The notes under the pieces were generated by a model. The model saw nothing but the letters and a program-made list of their open reading frames with translations. It did no database searches and had not been told where the DNA came from. A DNA stretch of 64,000 nucleotides from Novosphingobium sediminicola. GTDB taxonomy: Bacteria; Pseudomonadota; Alphaproteobacteria; Sphingomonadales; Sphingomonadaceae. Position 1 is the stretch's first letter. Every line of letters begins with the position of its first letter. This document shows positions 29,705 to 38,872 of the stretch, one piece after another. Where the stretch lies: the NCBI RefSeq assembly GCF_014196525.1, contig NZ_JACIDX010000012.1, positions 122,056 through 186,055 of the forward strand. The letters run 5' to 3'. The position numbers were made by a program, and so were the translations under genes.

Positions 29705-32668
29705 CTATTGCGCTGATCGTGGGCTAATTTTTCGCCGCAAGTTCGAGGCATCCACCCTAAGCATTCGCGCGGCAGTACGTAAACCGAACTTAGAAGCCAT
29801 CGTCTTTAGGCGATCAATCTCCTGTTGCCGTTCCTGCATCCGCTTTTCGCGAACGGTCGGCTCTAGCTGCTTGGCCTGCCCGACAACCCCGTAATCCGGT
29901 AAGGCATCGGGATCGAGGCCAAGCGCGGCCTGCCGCTCCCAATCATTCGCCTCCTTGCCAATCAGCCGCACGCCAATGGCACGAATGTGACGGCGGCGGG
30001 TCTTGCCCCGATCTGAATAATCGCCGTTCAAAAACTTGGATTCAGGCGAGATGTGATAAGCCCTCAAGGCCTCGGCATAGGTTTTGAGGCTGTCTGCCGC
30101 CACTGGTTTTCCAGTCTCGCGGTCGAAGGCTGTTTTCGCGGCCACGGAATGATCGCGGCTGTAGGGGGCAACCGGCTTGGGCGGTTTCTTCCGCACCGGG
30201 CGTCCTCGCCTGCGCGGGCCAACAATGGCTTCCCGCTCACCGGACAGAAAACCCATTGAAAGAGCGAGTAAAAAATTGAACGGTTTCACCTGCTCGCGAT
30301 AGGAGCGGTGGCGATTATAGGTTTTGAACCATCGCAACAGGTCGGGCGACGTTGCGCCATACCGGCTGATCGCGGGAAAGCTCAAGGCGGGGTGATAATC
30401 GCGGCTTACAATATCCGGCTTGCCTGCCAGCGCTGCGCTGACGATTTGAAACCACAGGTCGCAATGCCATCGGTCGGTGCCATCCTTCAAAACAGACTGA
30501 TCCGGGTTCGGAAAGTCCGATGGCGCCTCATTACCCCGATAGGGTGGAAGCAAATGGCCCAAACCATGCGCCGATACCTTGCGCATGATGGGCGTGCCAT
30601 CGGCGGCAAGATTGAACAGGGCATAGCGCTTTGACGATATGGCAAAGCAATAGAGCTGCACCGGGGCGTCACCCCCGCACGCGAAATTCACGTCCTCCAC
30701 TTTGAGGATAGGACCGCCAAATTCATACGGGTTCAACGGCGTGAACCAATCGACAATGCCTTGCACGGCTTGGATAAAATCATCACTGGCCATCGCGTCG
30801 GGCTTGGCAAAGGCCATGCTGTCGGTGTCGCAAAACGACCAATCCAAGCCCCGGTCGGTCGCCTGTCTTTCGGCAATCGCAAGCATCAGCCGCGCCGCAC
30901 CCGTTATCAGTGTCGCCAGCAGCGGATGAAAGAATGCGCCCGGTATCTCGCGCTTGTTGATGGTGCGGTCAAAAGCATCACGGGCGGTGCTGTAAACTGT
31001 GACAGCAACGGGGGCAGGTGTGCGGGCGACATTCATCTCCACCCAAATCCCATAGCTGGTGGAATTGGCGCAAATCTTGAGCGCTTGCTGTTCAGTGTCG
31101 AAGCGATCTTTTTCCGCGCCGCGTGCTGCCTTCGCCTTCCCCTTCACCTCCTGCCGCATTTCGATCATGCGGCGAAAGCAATCTGTTTCACGCGGATCGA
31201 CAATATAGCTTTGATTTCCGGCCAGAGCCACGGGACGCAAACCTTCCTGCTTCGGCCCCGGCGTAAAGGTGATGGCCTCCAAGACTTCTGGCGCGTTGCC
31301 GGTTAGCAAACGAGACGCCAAGCAATCGGCCAGCGTGAACCATACGCCTTGGTCCGAGGTGAGATAGTTCAGGCCGATGGTCGATTGCGCCTCGCCATCA
31401 TAGGCGGCGCGAACCGGGAAAATATCGCCATCGGGCCGTACGCAAACAAGCGTCGTCAAATCGCGCCATAGCGTTTGAGATTGCAAGGCGGGCAAATCCA
31501 CCGTCGCCAATAACGCCCGCGTTGCGGTGCTGCTGTCGCACCATGCCATCCCCTGCGCAATCACGAAGTCCCACAAGCCCATCAGCGTGCAGACGGTGGG
31601 ATACATGGAGAGGAAATCGCACAGCATCACCTGCCGCACCTCGCGGCGTATCCTCACTTCGGAACGTCCGCCGAAATAGCTGGCCATGATTTTGGCCGTC
31701 AGGTCTGGCGGGAAATCAGGCTGCATTTTGCGCCATGGGGCAATGCCCATTTCCTTGATATAGGCTTTGCCGATACCGGCCTCGCTGTAGATTTTTTCCG
31801 GGATGCTACGGTGCAGTTCCAGCGCCCCGAACCGCGCCATCAACTCCTGATAGCATTCCCATGTGGCCTGAACGTCGCGCACGGCATAGGCCGCCATATC
31901 CGATGTGATTGGCCCCTCGAAATCATCGAAATCCGCTTTGGGGTTTTTCACCTCCAAAAAGCGACTAAGACTACCCAAGCCAAAACTACGGGCAAACAGG
32001 GCACTGGCCAGCGTTTTCAGGTCAATGAAATGCCCGCGTCGCGCCTTGCCGGTAAACCCGCGTTTGCGCTGCCCGCGTGTGGCATCCTGCCCCATCGGCT
32101 TGGCGAAGGAAATCAGCGCCGCCTTGGCAGACATATGTTTGACGCGGATATTCGGGTTGAACTTCTGCCGCGACAATCTGAAGGTGAAACCATCGCGCAT
32201 GGCGTTAGCCTCATCTCCTAGCGGCGCCCGTGCGGTGCCGTGGGCGATGGCCAATCGGGATATGTCGAAGGGCAGGTTAAAACCGACAATGGTGGCCCGG
32301 AAACGATAGGCCTTAGCAAAAAACACGCCATCCACGAAGGCGTCGCGGTCGCAAAGCATAAGGTCATGGGCGCGGGCATAATCGGTAAGCACCCGTAATT
32401 CATCGGGGGTTACGCCATCTGGATCATAGAACAGACCCGCCTCCACCAATTTGTCAGCACGGCGAAGCTGATACGTGCCAAAGCGCAAGGCTTGCCCTGC
32501 ATCGGTGGTGGTTTCGGTGTCGAACACCAGTACCCATGGGGAGGCAGGTGTTGCGCTGTCATTGGGCTTGCGGAATGGCTTGGGTTCATCGGTGCCGTTA
32601 GATTTACGCTCACTGTAAGCGCGGATGGCAATCGCCAGTTCGTCGCTGATCGGAGGGGCGGTGTTCAT
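29705..32668 (-). CDS. polB: Family B DNA polymerase (casposon PolB) with C-terminal HTH
   Basis: 987 residues. Proofreading motifs: Exo I FDTETT (D50, E52), Exo II GFNLPFD (N131, D135), Exo III YAVRD (Y261, D265). Polymerase motifs: A DFLSMYPT (D351), B KICANSTSYG (K531, N535, Y539, G540), C FCDTDS (D614, D616). All catalytic residues are intact. The 180-residue gap between motifs A and B is larger than in many PolBs and could hold a TPR1-like insertion of protein-primed enzymes; this is not certain. The end (LRTAARMLRVDASNLRRKI) looks like a Fis-type HTH. The start overlaps the HNH stop by four bases (ATGA). It presumably replicates or repairs element DNA during transposition. Confidence 0.93.
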   Translation of the reverse strand: MNTAPPISDELAIAIRAYSERKSNGTDEPKPFRKPNDSATPASPWVLVFDTETTTDAGQALRFGTYQLRRADKLVEAGLFYDPDGVTPDELRVLTDYARAHDLMLCDRDAFVDGVFFAKAYRFRATIVGFNLPFDISRLAIAHGTARAPLGDEANAMRDGFTFRLSRQKFNPNIRVKHMSAKAALISFAKPMGQDATRGQRKRGFTGKARRGHFIDLKTLASALFARSFGLGSLSRFLEVKNPKADFDDFEGPITSDMAAYAVRDVQATWECYQELMARFGALELHRSIPEKIYSEAGIGKAYIKEMGIAPWRKMQPDFPPDLTAKIMASYFGGRSEVRIRREVRQVMLCDFLSMYPTVCTLMGLWDFVIAQGMAWCDSSTATRALLATVDLPALQSQTLWRDLTTLVCVRPDGDIFPVRAAYDGEAQSTIGLNYLTSDQGVWFTLADCLASRLLTGNAPEVLEAITFTPGPKQEGLRPVALAGNQSYIVDPRETDCFRRMIEMRQEVKGKAKAARGAEKDRFDTEQQALKICANSTSYGIWVEMNVARTPAPVAVTVYSTARDAFDRTINKREIPGAFFHPLLATLITGAARLMLAIAERQATDRGLDWSFCDTDSMAFAKPDAMASDDFIQAVQGIVDWFTPLNPYEFGGPILKVEDVNFACGGDAPVQLYCFAISSKRYALFNLAADGTPIMRKVSAHGLGHLLPPYRGNEAPSDFPNPDQSVLKDGTDRWHCDLWFQIVSAALAGKPDIVSRDYHPALSFPAISRYGATSPDLLRWFKTYNRHRSYREQVKPFNFLLALSMGFLSGEREAIVGPRRRGRPVRKKPPKPVAPYSRDHSVAAKTAFDRETGKPVAADSLKTYAEALRAYHISPESKFLNGDYSDRGKTRRRHIRAIGVRLIGKEANDWERQAALGLDPDALPDYGVVGQAKQLEPTVREKRMQERQQEIDRLKTMASKFGLRTAARMLRVDASNLRRKISPRSAQ

Positions 32669-33024
32669 GGCATCACCTCCACCTTGCGGGCATAGTCAAT
32701 CAGCCAGCGCCCAAATTCATAGAGCCGGGGCGCAAGGGTTCGCAGCATATCGGCAAGGCCCAAAAGGAAATGCCCAATGGTTTCCAGCATCGGTTCGCTG
32801 CTGGCAAAGGGGGCCGGATGATCCTTCTGATCGTCGCTTACCTTGCGGTGACAATTGCGGCACAGCAATACCACAGTTTCATCGCGACCATGATCGGCAA
32901 CATGGTGCTGTTCGATGGTGCGCCAATCGCTTTCCCCGCACATCCCGCAATGGGGATCGTTGGTGCCCAGCTTGTCGAGACGCGCCTGTTTGCGGCGCTC
33001 CCGCTTGTAGGGATCGTCGTGCAT
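32665..33024 (-). CDS. HNH endonuclease of the casposon-like element
   Basis: 119 residues. The nuclease core is CGMCGESDWRTIEQHHVADHG followed by LLCRNCHRKVSDDQ: zinc cysteines C26/C29 and C55/C58 frame the catalytic His pair H40-H41. HNH genes beside polB and cas1 are a recurrent casposon feature, though their role is unknown. A helical C-terminal tail (about 40 residues) follows. Lies 12 bases after the HTH gene and overlaps polB. Confidence 0.88.
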   Translation of the reverse strand: MHDDPYKRERRKQARLDKLGTNDPHCGMCGESDWRTIEQHHVADHGRDETVVLLCRNCHRKVSDDQKDHPAPFASSEPMLETIGHFLLGLADMLRTLAPRLYEFGRWLIDYARKVEVMP

Positions 33025-33036
33025 TGGAATTTCCTT

Positions 33037-33606
33037 TCAATTCTTGAGGCGGTAAACTTGTTCGAACACTTCGCTCCCGGCATTGGCGAGGCGGTGCAGC
33101 GTATTGGGATCGGTTTCGAGCGGGTGCGCCTCGCCCTTGGCGTCGATGACCGACTTTCCTTCGAAGGGGGCGAGTAACCCGGCGTCGTTCGAGTTCAGGA
33201 ACCGCTTGACCGCGTTCAGATGCTCGCCGTTGAGGGACGACTGATCGAAGTCGCGCAAATCGCGCCGCTGCACTTCGCCGCGCGACACCACCAGCATTTC
33301 GCGATGCCGCTGATCGGTGATTTGCCAGAAGCGCCCACGCCATTCGGCCAGCGCATTATCTTTCAGAAAGCGGCGAAAGCGTTCGGCTGAAACACCCGCC
33401 TCTTTGGCCGCGCGACTTTGATTGCCGGATTGGCGCAAGAGTTTCAGGGCCGCTTCCAGTCGGTCATCGCTCTTGACCGGCTTAGGGCGAGCCGATGCTT
33501 CACCCGCGCGGGCATGGCCACGCCCTTGGGATTTGCTCAATCCCCGCTTCGCGGCGCTGGCTATCCGCCGCTGATACTCTGCTTTGTAATCGCGTTGCCG
33601 AGACAT
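33037..33606 (-). CDS. HTH DNA-binding protein of the casposon-like element
   Basis: 189 residues. A basic N-terminus (MSRQRDYKAEYQRRIASAAKRGLSKSQGRG) precedes a helix-turn-helix at about 68-95 (LRQSGNQSRAAKEAGVSAERFRRFLKDN). The rest resembles a small alpha/beta domain (WRGRFWQITDQRHREMLVVSRG) seen in mobile-element accessory proteins. Start at 33606 puts the basic arm first; an in-frame ATG 10 codons upstream exists. First gene of the HTH-HNH-PolB operon, so it may bind the element ends or regulate it. Confidence 0.72.
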   Translation of the reverse strand: MSRQRDYKAEYQRRIASAAKRGLSKSQGRGHARAGEASARPKPVKSDDRLEAALKLLRQSGNQSRAAKEAGVSAERFRRFLKDNALAEWRGRFWQITDQRHREMLVVSRGEVQRRDLRDFDQSSLNGEHLNAVKRFLNSNDAGLLAPFEGKSVIDAKGEAHPLETDPNTLHRLANAGSEVFEQVYRLKN

Positions 33607-33719
33607 GGCGTTACCTTCGAACCTACCCGACTCCATGCCGGGAACGGTTCAAAGGTCTGAAAATTAGAACGATTGGGCGAATCCTCTTATGCTCACCACC
33701 CGCGCACTTATCATTTGCG

Positions 33720-34388
33720 CTATTTGGTTATTCCGCGCGGTCCACAAATTGCGATAATTCGTTTGGAAAGATTTTTATCGCTTAAACCATTTCCCGAAAT
33801 TTCAGAGTTACCCAATTTTTCGCGGATCATTTGGCAAGCCGATTTGCGCGGCAAATTGCAAAAATCAGGCACGCTCGATTTTAAGTCTGCGATGGCGCCC
33901 TCAATTAGGTCCACGGACCCTTTGCGCGGTTTGGCGGGTATCATGGCGGCGGCGGCGCGTGGGTCATAAATGCGAACATTCGCATACAATCGGCCCAATC
34001 CTTCTAGGGTTGATCGAACCCAATCAGCTTGTGCATCTTCAAAAAAATCAGCATCAATTTTTACGGGGTAATAACTTTTTGAAGGTCGCACCCTAATCGC
34101 TAACGCGATCAAATCTTCATTATATAATTGGTCTAAAATATCTTCTTTCATTTGACGTATAATGCTATTACGCTTCTGAAGTTCAGAAATTGTGACATTG
34201 AATACGCCAGTGATTGCGGAAGTCACCTCCGTATAATCGGCATTTTTTACGAATTCCGAAAATGCGGCGAGGCCTCCTTTTGCGTTAGCAAGGGCTTTGC
34301 GGTTTTCGGGTGATGCAAAAGCCTCCCATGCATCGACCATGGGCACAGAGTTGTCGAAAAGGATCGATTTCTCTTCGCGTGACATCAT
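33720..34388 (-). CDS. Hypothetical protein divergent from cas1
   Basis: 222 residues, not recognised. The N-terminal half is helical (SVPMVDAWEAFASPENRKALANAKGG, TSAITGVFNVTISELQKRNSIIRQMKEDI), suggesting coiled-coil dimerisation. The C-terminal segment (LPRKSACQMIREKLGNSEISGNGLSDKNLSKRI) resembles a winged-helix or HTH DNA-binding region. Shares an 84-base divergent region with cas1, so it is a candidate regulator or cofactor of the casposase. Confidence 0.65.
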   Translation of the reverse strand: MMSREEKSILFDNSVPMVDAWEAFASPENRKALANAKGGLAAFSEFVKNADYTEVTSAITGVFNVTISELQKRNSIIRQMKEDILDQLYNEDLIALAIRVRPSKSYYPVKIDADFFEDAQADWVRSTLEGLGRLYANVRIYDPRAAAAMIPAKPRKGSVDLIEGAIADLKSSVPDFCNLPRKSACQMIREKLGNSEISGNGLSDKNLSKRIIAICGPRGITK

Positions 34389-34472
34389 GTAGCCTTCGCA
34401 TTAAATTCTGAAAATCAGGCAATTAACTGCCAAAGCACTGGCAGAAATCGGCCATTTTTGCTATGCTTCGAT

Positions 34473-35552
34473 ATGCTTGAAAACACCAATTTCAGCCCCG
34501 ACGCAACCACCGATGAATGGGCCAGCCGCTCTGAATTTTGGCTGGCCGAATGCGGGAAATTGCAGCGAAAACGACGCATCAGGGATCGGAACACAACCCC
34601 GCTGATCCTGACAGGGCATGGCACCAGTTTGCGGATTGAAGCCGGGTCGCTGGTAATCCGGCAGGGCTTTACCCATTATCCGCAAGCGCAAGAGGTATAC
34701 CGCTTTTTCCGGGGCGAACTTTCCCTGCCGCCGATTATCATCCTGTTAGACGGTTCCGGCTCCCTGTCCTTTGACGTGCTGAACTGGCTTGGCGAGCAGA
34801 GCATCGCCTTGGCCCGAATTACGGCTGATGGCGGGCTTGCCGTGATGGCATCGGGCGCGGGCTTTGCGGCCAATTCCCAAAATCTGCGCTGGCAATTTGA
34901 TATGCAACGCGACAACGCCAAGCGTATTGAATTCGCTCGTGATTTAATTACTCGGAAATTGGTCAACAGCATCGCCACGCTACAAGCGCAGTTTCCCGGC
35001 ACCAGCGCCGGGACTTCGGCAATCACCAAGGCGCGAGCCACCATCGACCGCCTCAAAGCAGACGATATAACGGATATGAACATGATCCGCGCCATCGAAG
35101 GCGTGGCGGCGAACGCTTATTGGGCGGCATGGGCTGGGATTGAATTACACTGGACGGCCCAAACTCGGTATCCAGTGCCTGCCGAATGGCTTAGCTACCG
35201 CTCGCGCAGTTCAATCCTGACGGGGCACAAAAGCAAGAACCGGAAGGCCTCGCACCCCATAAACGCCATGTTGAATTACGCCTATGCGGTGCGGGCGGCG
35301 CAGCTTCAAATTCAGGCGGTGGCTGACGGCTTCGATCCTAACGCCGGGATCATGCACCACTATCGCGATGATTTCCCCGCTTACGTCTATGACCTGATCG
35401 AACCGGAACGCCCCAAGGTCGATAATGGGATTCTGACCTTTGCCCGCAATCGGTCATTCTCCGGAGCAGATTTTATCATCCGTAAAGACGGCGCTTGCCG
35501 CTTGTCGCCGCAATTGGCTCGCATTGTGGCGACTGTTATCTGTCAAGGGTGA
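34473..35552 (+). CDS. cas1: Solo Cas1, predicted casposase (integrase)
   Basis: 359 residues. The N-terminal beta domain has PPIIILLDGSGSLSFDVLNWLGEQSIALARI, as in CRISPR Cas1. The helical domain shows the catalytic Glu in AIEGVAANAYWAAW (about E209), then NAMLNYAYAVRAAQLQIQAV, the His in AGIMHHY (about H295) and the acidic motif DLIEPERP (about E310), followed by the Cas1 C-terminus (FARNRSF, CRLSPQLARIVATV). All three metal-binding positions are kept. No cas2 or CRISPR is nearby. Given the inverted repeats and target duplication at the element ends, it is the probable integrase. The ATG at 34473 is used; a TTG at 34458 in frame is possible. Confidence 0.93.
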   Translation: MLENTNFSPDATTDEWASRSEFWLAECGKLQRKRRIRDRNTTPLILTGHGTSLRIEAGSLVIRQGFTHYPQAQEVYRFFRGELSLPPIIILLDGSGSLSFDVLNWLGEQSIALARITADGGLAVMASGAGFAANSQNLRWQFDMQRDNAKRIEFARDLITRKLVNSIATLQAQFPGTSAGTSAITKARATIDRLKADDITDMNMIRAIEGVAANAYWAAWAGIELHWTAQTRYPVPAEWLSYRSRSSILTGHKSKNRKASHPINAMLNYAYAVRAAQLQIQAVADGFDPNAGIMHHYRDDFPAYVYDLIEPERPKVDNGILTFARNRSFSGADFIIRKDGACRLSPQLARIVATVICQG

Positions 35553-35924
35553 ACGTCAGCAGTTGCCACAACCCTTTCCATGATGGCGGAAGATAGTCGG
35601 TGCGCTGCGCGTCTCCCACATCACCGGCTGCTACATCATCCCTTCTTTTTGTGCGTTCAGCGAGTTCCAGTCATGTAACGCCTTTACACTTGCCAATCGC
35701 CCATTCGGCAAGTCCGGGGGAAGCGATCAAGACATTATAGACAGTGGCAGAAACGGCATGGCGAATTTTGCCCTCGATTAGTCGCGATTCTAAATAATTA
35801 CCGCATCGTGTTGCAAACCACCGGTTCAGTGAATATTTCTGCCGTGGGATGCTGGCAACCGACCGCCGCAATGAACGGCAAATTGGACTTGATCCGCCAG
35901 CCGACGATTTGAGGGGGAAAGCCT
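35553..35924. other. Intergenic stretch inside the element
   Basis: 372 bases with no convincing gene. A hairpin CTTGCC/GGCAAG lies near 35691-35711. A 66-codon minus-strand ORF (35671-35871) has no ribosome site and no recognisable motif. The last ~15 bases hold GAGGGGGA, the ribosome site of the next gene. Confidence 0.5.
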
Positions 35925-37382
35925 TTGGCCAGACGTAAGCCGGATCAGCGAGTATCTACCATCTTCAAATTGAAGCGGTCGCAAGCGACGCTGGACTTCG
36001 TCGACGTTGATGTTGAACTAGACACAAAGGTTTTCATCAGTCCGCGCGCATTGTCGTTGATGCAAACAGATTGGGGCGATGGCTGTGTATCGCTCGTTCA
36101 AAATTTTTTCGAAACGGTGCTTCAACATATCAAGGCAGGGAATCACGGTGCCGCCGAAGCACTTTTGAGAGAACTCCGCGAACCTAATGAAACGCATCTG
36201 GGTATGTCGCGCGGTAAGTCGCGAGGGCGAGCGCTTGGTGAAGGCTCTGCACACGATGTTTGGGGTGCACTAAGTCAAAGCGCTGCCGCCAAATCTGGCC
36301 TCGTGCAAGATCTTGAAGATACCGTGCTACTTATTCCCGGCATTGGCGTGGATATTGTCTCGGACATATCGACGAATATCATTCGCGGCCCTTTGATCGA
36401 ATATACACAGGAACAATGCAGGCAGCTTAGTATCCCACTGGAGGAGGGGGTACCGTCGGGTCCGATGTGGCACGCTGGCCGTCGCGAATGGATCACGCAG
36501 TTTGTCGAACTGCCAGTGACGAAGGTGGGCAAGCTTTTGCTCGTTCCAAAGGCGATCGTTCGTCGAACGCCACTGTTCAACATGCAGGAATATTATCGGC
36601 ATTACCTTTTAGAGCATATGCAACGGGAAGAATTGAAGGCTGGATCTGCCCTCATTAAAATTGTAAAAAAACAACCAAAGGTATACAAGACTGATTTGAT
36701 AGAAAAATATGGCGGAGACAAGAAGGCGGCTATAGAGCAGACGGTAAAATATCCTCAAATTTTGGACGAGTACAGGAGGGATGTCGGCAAGAGACCCTTT
36801 CTTCCTCTTAGTCACGAAGATTTCGACAATGTCGAAGGCATGCCGCCGGTTGATTGGGATAAATTATTAAAGGACGTTACATCTCTGCCCACGGGCAAGG
36901 ACGACGCTTCGAAATACGAAAAAGCTATCGAAGCTCTTTTGACCGCGCTTTTATACCCCGATCTCGTCAGCCCTGTTTACCAGTCCGAACTTCACCAAGG
37001 CCGTAAGCGGATCGACATTCGATACACCAACATGGCGGGCGCAGGATTCTTTGCATGGCTCGCTAAGCACTATACTGCGCCGCACGTTTTCATCGAATGC
37101 AAAAACTATGGAAACGAGATAGCGAACCCGGAACTGGATCAAATTTCTAGTCGGTTTGGCCGCAGTCGCGGTGAGTTTGGAATTATCATTTGCCGCAAGT
37201 TCAAAAATAAAGCTCTTTTTCAGCAGCGCTGCCGCGATACGGCATTGGACGGTCGCGGATATGTGATCGCTCTGGACGACGATGATCTGGCCGTACTTGT
37301 TGAGGCGCGCAAGGTTGAGGACGAAAACACATATCGTAAGCTACCGCTGCTTCAAGGGCGCTTCGATGCGCTGATTTCTTGA
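35925..37382 (+). CDS. PD-(D/E)XK nuclease-like protein, casposon cargo
   Basis: 485 residues beginning at TTG 35925, supported by GAGGGGGA seven bases upstream. The C-terminal third has a PD-(D/E)XK core: GRKRIDIRY (D364) and FIECKNYGNE (E391-x-K393), then GEFGIIICRKF. The N-terminal ~330 residues are unrecognised and may sense or bind DNA. No methyltransferase is present, so it may act on modified or foreign DNA (type IV-like) or in another defence role. Confidence 0.75.
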   Translation: MARRKPDQRVSTIFKLKRSQATLDFVDVDVELDTKVFISPRALSLMQTDWGDGCVSLVQNFFETVLQHIKAGNHGAAEALLRELREPNETHLGMSRGKSRGRALGEGSAHDVWGALSQSAAAKSGLVQDLEDTVLLIPGIGVDIVSDISTNIIRGPLIEYTQEQCRQLSIPLEEGVPSGPMWHAGRREWITQFVELPVTKVGKLLLVPKAIVRRTPLFNMQEYYRHYLLEHMQREELKAGSALIKIVKKQPKVYKTDLIEKYGGDKKAAIEQTVKYPQILDEYRRDVGKRPFLPLSHEDFDNVEGMPPVDWDKLLKDVTSLPTGKDDASKYEKAIEALLTALLYPDLVSPVYQSELHQGRKRIDIRYTNMAGAGFFAWLAKHYTAPHVFIECKNYGNEIANPELDQISSRFGRSRGEFGIIICRKFKNKALFQQRCRDTALDGRGYVIALDDDDLAVLVEARKVEDENTYRKLPLLQGRFDALIS

Positions 37383-37599
37383 CTTTCTCTCGTTCCGACA
37401 ATCCGCTCGAAGTATCTTTGATCGTTAAGGGCGCGTAACTGCTTAGTCGTTGCGGAGCGTTTGAATGATTGATTGCGGTGAGGTTTGGCATTCCCAATGG
37501 TGTGCAGTATGCTCAAGCTGGTAGGCAGAGGCCAAACAGGTAGGAGCTTTAAGGCTGTCTCCGGAACGGTAAATTTCACTCGTGATTGTGCGATGACGT

Positions 37600-37860
37600 T
37601 CAAGCAGGTTTGCGCCCCCGTGGCAGGCCTTGAGGTGGCTGCGCTCCATCTTCCATTTCTGCAAAAAGTTCAGCCAACGGAACACCGAGGGTACTGGCGA
37701 TTTTGTCCAGCACATCAACGGTGGGGTTCGCTTCCCCCCTCTCCATGCCGCCAAGATAAGAGCGATCCACGCCTGCATCAAATGCAAGCCGCTCCTGCGA
37801 TACGCCGAGCGCTACCCGAATTCGGCGAACATTTATCGCAATAAGTTTTCGCCCGTGCAT
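37600..37860 (-). CDS. XRE-family transcriptional regulator, casposon cargo
   Basis: 86 residues with a full Cro/CI-type HTH: IRVALGVSQERLAFDAGVDRSYLGGMERGEANPTVDVLDKIASTLGVPLAELF. Small size and its position divergent from a restriction-like nuclease gene resemble the controller (C) proteins of restriction systems. It could also be the substrate of the IrrE-like peptidase encoded at the left end. Lacks an obvious ribosome site, so it may be leaderless. Confidence 0.88.
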   Translation of the reverse strand: MHGRKLIAINVRRIRVALGVSQERLAFDAGVDRSYLGGMERGEANPTVDVLDKIASTLGVPLAELFAEMEDGAQPPQGLPRGRKPA

Positions 37861-37879
37861 GGCGGCACAAGTGACTTTT

Positions 37880-37925
37880 ACCGTAGATTAAACCACGGTC
37901 TATATCCATCATAATTGGGATGATG
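37880..37925. promoter_or_regulatory. Possible operators between XRE and Mrr-like genes
   Basis: Two inverted repeats: ACCGT-N10-ACGGT (37880-37899) and CATCAT-N7-ATGATG (37907-37925), within the 90-base divergent region. Likely sites for the small XRE protein to control both directions. Confidence 0.4.
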
Positions 37926-37950
37926 GTATCCTGACCGATACGGCAAAGGG

Positions 37951-38841
37951 ATGGCGATGGTACGGCGGCGCAGCGACGGCTTTCAGTGGGCACGCAATTT
38001 TATATGGGATACGGTTTTCCCCGTGCGTCGCAGGAAAAGCGGATTTTTGTCCGGCGCGCTCAGTTTAGTAATCATAATAGTCATGGGCATTGCCTTCATT
38101 TTTGCGTTAATTATCAGGCAATTTTTGGATCATCCTATAGTTTTTACCTTGATTATTGTATCGCTAGGAATCGTATTCCATATATATCAATCAAATATTT
38201 CAGATGATTTTGATAATAAAATTCAATCCGAGATGAACGAGAATAAATCTACCCTTGTTTCTCTCTACAGAACATCAATTCACCATGATCCATTTGGTAA
38301 TCCATATAGAGACAAGTGGGTCGCTCACATCGATAATTTTCTGCGAACACGGGTAGTCCCCGAAGTCCGGAACTATGAACAATGGAGGGTCAGCGAGCGG
38401 GGAAAAAAGGCTGCGCAATTGGTCGACGAGTTCACCGTCAAACAGGACCGTGAACAACGTAACGACAGGCCCTCACTTGTGGCTGATCCACGCGACCTGA
38501 CCCCAGCCCAATATGAGCAACACTGCGCTGATATTTTGAGCTATCTTGGCTGGAGCGTGCGCGTTACGCAAGCCAGCCGGGATCACGGTGCCGACGTGAT
38601 TGCAGAGAAATATGGGCATCGACTCGTGCTGCAATGCAAGCGGTATGCTCAACCCGTTGGAAACAAGGGTGTGCAAGAGGCATATTCTGCCTTGCACCTG
38701 TATGATGGCTCCATCGCCTGCGTTGTTGCTCCTGCTGGTTTCACCGCCCAAGCAAAGAGAGAAGCGACTGGCCTGCGGGTGCAATTGCTCCACCACGCCG
38801 AACTTGAAGCGCTGGATAGCCGTTTGCAGGCCGCTGCCTAA
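37951..38841 (+). CDS. Membrane-anchored Mrr-like restriction endonuclease, casposon cargo
   Basis: 296 residues. Two membrane helices (GALSLVIIIVMGIAFIFALII, VFTLIIVSLGIVFHIY) lie at about 35-78. After a charged linker, the Mrr catalytic domain (about 183-290) has YEQHCADILSYLGW, RDHGADVIA (D215) and LVLQCKRYAQPVGN (Q228-x-K230). Mrr enzymes cut methylated DNA and need no partner methylase. Membrane tethering suggests action on incoming DNA. Ribosome site AAAGGG lies just upstream; ATG at 37957 is an alternative. It ends 31 bases before the right inverted repeat. Confidence 0.85.
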   Translation: MAMVRRRSDGFQWARNFIWDTVFPVRRRKSGFLSGALSLVIIIVMGIAFIFALIIRQFLDHPIVFTLIIVSLGIVFHIYQSNISDDFDNKIQSEMNENKSTLVSLYRTSIHHDPFGNPYRDKWVAHIDNFLRTRVVPEVRNYEQWRVSERGKKAAQLVDEFTVKQDREQRNDRPSLVADPRDLTPAQYEQHCADILSYLGWSVRVTQASRDHGADVIAEKYGHRLVLQCKRYAQPVGNKGVQEAYSALHLYDGSIACVVAPAGFTAQAKREATGLRVQLLHHAELEALDSRLQAAA

Positions 38842-38872
38842 CAGGATCAAATGTGAGGCCGCTCGCGTTGGG

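Noticed and set aside
35671..35871. Small minus-strand ORF after cas1
   Set aside because: 66 codons, no ribosome site, no motif.
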